Assembly: GCA_011682595.1 (NCBI GenBank)
Contig: JAACEH010000231.1
Coordinates: 1 to 6,916, forward strand
Direction of reading: 5' to 3'
Origin: Anaerolineaceae bacterium
GTDB lineage: Bacteria; Planctomycetota; Phycisphaerae; FEN-1346; JAACEH01
Length of the DNA stretch: 6,916 bases
Below the pieces are notes generated by a model. It ran no database searches. It saw nothing but the letters and a program-made list of their open reading frames with translations, and had not been told where the DNA came from. Within the stretch, counting starts at the first letter, position 1; each line of letters begins with the position of its first letter. Made by a program: the position numbers and the translations under genes. Shown piece by piece: positions 5,156 to 6,916 of this stretch.

Positions 5156-5240
5156 TCAGAACAGAGACGGTTCCTTGCAGTCCATGTTAACCCGCGGAAT
5201 GTCGAATCGCTCCAGGAAAAACCAGTCTTTTTTCAGGCCC
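5156..5240 (-). pseudogene. Possible C-terminal remnant of an unknown gene
   Basis: Between the dehydrogenase stop and the next gene's ribosome site, one minus-strand frame reads LKKDWFFLERFDIPRVNMDC and ends KEPSLF-TGA at 5156-5158. The TGA touches the TAGGAG ribosome site of the following ATG, an arrangement usual for tightly packed genes. The upstream part of this frame lies inside the dehydrogenase gene in another frame and has no meaning there, so only these roughly 28 codons can be native. They may be the end of a deleted gene or chance coding-like spacer. Confidence 0.25.
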
Positions 5241-5243
5241 CGA

Positions 5244-6227
5244 TCAATATCCGCGTTCCCGCGAAACGACGTTGCGCAAGGGCTTATTTTCGAGGTAGCG
5301 GGCCAGATTCTCGCAGAACAGGGCCGTAGCCCGTTCCCAGTATCGCGGCGTCGCCCCGGCCGTGTGCGGCGTGATGATGACATTGGGCATCCGCCACATG
5401 GGGTCTTCCGCCGGAAGCGGCTCGGTGACGAAGGTGTCCAGGGCCGCCCCGGCGATGGCGCCGTCGTGCAGGGCGATGCTCAGGGCCTCCTGGTCGACCA
5501 CCTGGCCCCGCCCGACGTTGATCAGCACCGCCGTGGGCTTCATCAGGCTCAGCTCACGAGCCCCGATAAGGCCGGTCGTCTGGGGCGTCCGCGGCATGGC
5601 CAGAAGCAGGTAATCCGACTGCTTGAGCAGATCGTCGAGCTGGTCGACCGGCAGCAGTTCGTCGACATCGGGCACGGCGGCCTTGTCGATCACCCTCTTG
5701 GTCGCCACGACGCGCATGGCGAAGGCCTTGGCCTTGCGGGCCACCTCCTGGCCGATGTTGCCGAGGCCGACGATGCCCAGGGTCTTCTCGTACAACTCGC
5801 CCACGCGTTCGGTGGCCGACCGGTCCCAGCGTCCTGCGGCCTGGGCCGCCTGGTACTCGTGCATCCGCCGGGCGAACATCAACATCATCGCGAAAACATG
5901 CTCGGAAATCTGTATCCGCGACGCACCGGCCGCGGTGGTCACCACGATGTCGGTCTCGGCGAATTCGGTGGTCAGGATGGTGTCGGCCCCGGCCGAGGCC
6001 AGTTGCACCCACTTCAACCTGGCGGCTTCCTTCAGATCGTCGCCGACCGGCGGGCGGCCGAAAATCACCTCGGCCTGCGGCAAGAACTTCTGGAACCCAC
6101 CTCTGCCCTGGGCCACGGTCAGTCTGACCCGCGAATCAGCGGCGGCGATCTGGTGGCCGAATTTCTCCGGAAGCACCCAGCCGGTGCTTTCGGTAAAGAT
6201 GTTCGTCAGAATGTTGACCTTGGCCAC
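5244..6227 (-). CDS. D-2-hydroxyacid dehydrogenase (complete)
   Basis: This 327-residue cytosolic oxidoreductase of the D-isomer-specific 2-hydroxyacid dehydrogenase family interconverts a 2-oxoacid and a D-2-hydroxyacid with NAD(P)H. The GTG at 6227 is chosen because TCCCTC (6235-6240, GAGGGA on the coding strand) sits 7 nt upstream; a TTG at 6266 is possible but has no such site. The Rossmann loop GLGNIG is at 154-159, and the second strand ends ATKR (175-178). Having basic residues there rather than an Asp hints at NADP preference (inference). Catalytic residues are Arg240 (NVGRG), Glu269 (TEP) and His288 (PHTAG). Length and the C-terminal RNVVSRERGY are normal. Substrate is not deducible; glyoxylate/hydroxypyruvate reductase or phosphoglycerate dehydrogenase-like roles are possible. 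Confidence 0.93.
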   Translation of the reverse strand: MAKVNILTNIFTESTGWVLPEKFGHQIAAADSRVRLTVAQGRGGFQKFLPQAEVIFGRPPVGDDLKEAARLKWVQLASAGADTILTTEFAETDIVVTTAAGASRIQISEHVFAMMLMFARRMHEYQAAQAAGRWDRSATERVGELYEKTLGIVGLGNIGQEVARKAKAFAMRVVATKRVIDKAAVPDVDELLPVDQLDDLLKQSDYLLLAMPRTPQTTGLIGARELSLMKPTAVLINVGRGQVVDQEALSIALHDGAIAGAALDTFVTEPLPAEDPMWRMPNVIITPHTAGATPRYWERATALFCENLARYLENKPLRNVVSRERGY

Positions 6228-6274
6228 TGGTTTTTCCCTCACCGGTTCAACTTGCTCGGGCCTCAATAAGAGGA

Positions 6275-6303
6275 ATTCTACTCCCCGACCGCCAATTCGA
6301 CAA
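6275..6303 (-). promoter_or_regulatory. Promoter for the dehydrogenase gene
   Basis: On the minus strand TTGTCG (6303-6298) and TAGAAT (6280-6275) are separated by exactly 17 nt. They lie between the phosphatase stop and the dehydrogenase start, about 48 nt upstream of the GTG. This supports independent transcription of the dehydrogenase, though read-through from the phosphatase gene is possible because no terminator is visible in the 85-nt gap. Confidence 0.5.
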
Positions 6304-6312
6304 GGGGGGGCT

Positions 6313-6915
6313 TCAATCGACCGACGGTAACGGTCGCGGAACGGGGCGGCCGCGGCGGAAGGTCATCTGCTCGGTAAACCCCGCCTCGCGGAGCATGCGG
6401 ACCGCCTGCTCAAGACCCGCTCCGACCGCCGCTGCCCGGTGAGCGTCGCTGCCCAGGGTGACCATCCGCCCGCCCGCCTCGTGGTATAGCCGCAACACGT
6501 CAAGGCCGGGAACCACCGGTTGGCCGCGGTCACCGTAACGGGAATTGACCTCCAGCCCCATCCCCGCCTCGACACAGCGAGCGACAATGTCGGCCATCTC
6601 GCGATCGTAGTCGCCGTAACGGTAGTCGCCCGGAAGCCGCCGGCCGACCTTGCGGACATAGTCCAGATGGCCCAGCACGTGCGGCAGACCTGTGGCGATC
6701 AGGGCTCGCAACTCCTCGAAATACTCGCGGTAGATCTCATCCGGCGGAAAGCCGCGGGCCAGGGCCTCCCCGGGCATCGAGCCGAAGACGTTGTGCACCG
6801 AGCCGATCAGGAAGTCGAACTGATAAGGCGCCAAAAGTTCGGCCGTACGGCCGGCGTGGCGCGACTGCCAGTCGAACTCCAGCCCTTTGCGGATGACGAG
6901 CCGGCCGGCGAACTT
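6313..6915 (-). CDS. PHP-family phosphatase, histidinol-phosphatase (HisJ/HisK type) 3' part
   Basis: The last 200 residues of a PHP-fold metal-dependent phosphoesterase are visible; the N-terminus, with the family's first HxH metal motif, lies beyond the window. Seen here are KGLEFDWQ and FDFLIGSVHNV, then GHLDYVRK, LEVNSRY and LGSDAH. The conserved His in SVH and GHLD and the Asp/His in GSDAH are metal ligands in this family. The GLE(F/V)D to GSVH spacing fits histidinol-phosphatase of the HisJ/HisK type, which converts L-histidinol phosphate to histidinol in the cytosol, the penultimate region of histidine synthesis. A generic PHP phosphoesterase is the alternative. No other his genes are seen. 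The frame is open to the window edge; the TTG at 6834 is internal, not the start. Confidence 0.85.
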   Translation of the reverse strand, partial: KFAGRLVIRKGLEFDWQSRHAGRTAELLAPYQFDFLIGSVHNVFGSMPGEALARGFPPDEIYREYFEELRALIATGLPHVLGHLDYVRKVGRRLPGDYRYGDYDREMADIVARCVEAGMGLEVNSRYGDRGQPVVPGLDVLRLYHEAGGRMVTLGSDAHRAAAVGAGLEQAVRMLREAGFTEQMTFRRGRPVPRPLPSVD

Positions 6916-6916
6916 C

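Noticed and set aside
5212..5237. AT-rich hairpin (GAAAAA with TTTTTC) as a terminator of the dehydrogenase gene
   Set aside because: The stem is six A-T/G-C pairs dominated by A-T, with no GC-rich base and no clean T-run on the minus-strand exit side, so it is too weak to call.
5554..6012. Second minus-strand frame of 152 codons inside the dehydrogenase
   Set aside because: It is a shifted-frame shadow of the dehydrogenase, whose own frame has all the catalytic motifs.
4572..6269. Forward open frame of 565 codons as a single large RING fusion protein
   Set aside because: After residue 151 it reads through the antisense of a secreted-protein start and then of the whole dehydrogenase gene. 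Only the first part has protein-like family features.

Overview
The window is GC-rich and gene-dense. It reads like a Planctomycetota genome, probably Phycisphaerae-like. That is an inference from four things: a degenerate E1/JAB/RING gene set typical of planctomycetes, a secreted beta-helix-type protein with a DxNxDxxxD tail, a rhamnulokinase, and the heavy GC bias in third codon positions.

Layout. Positions 1-285 (+) hold the 3' end of a rhamnulokinase. A consensus-like promoter and a structured leader of about 100 nt precede a complete transketolase (436-2448, +), which ends in a rho-independent terminator. A small secreted protein follows (2603-3169, +); it looks like the two ends of a parallel beta-helix protein with the middle removed. 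A tRNA-Ser(GGA) with its own promoter and a very strong terminator lies at 3250-3336, but its T-loop lacks the three bases TTC. From 3415 to 5024 (+) are broken pieces of what I read as a bacterial ubiquitin-like conjugation/deconjugation cluster. In order they are an E1-like (ThiF/MoeB) fragment, a JAB/MPN peptidase with a membrane anchor but no HxH zinc motif, a fragment of a beta-rich protein, and a RING-like finger plus zinc ribbon plus transmembrane start. These pieces sit in three frames and are joined at abrupt junctions. The last piece runs head-on into the truncated 5' end of a minus-strand secreted-protein gene (start 5140). The rest is on the minus strand: a complete D-2-hydroxyacid dehydrogenase (5244-6227) and the 3' end of a PHP-family histidinol-phosphatase-like gene (6313-6915, running off the window).

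How it fits together. The outer genes (rhamnulokinase, transketolase, dehydrogenase, PHP phosphatase) are intact central or sugar metabolism genes with good start signals. The inner stretch from about 2.69 to 5.24 kb shows at least six places where protein or RNA homology jumps. It is therefore either a decaying locus shaped by repeated short deletions or a badly assembled stretch. No E2 or ubiquitin-like gene is visible; they may have been lost or may never have been here. The two explanations cannot be separated from the sequence alone.
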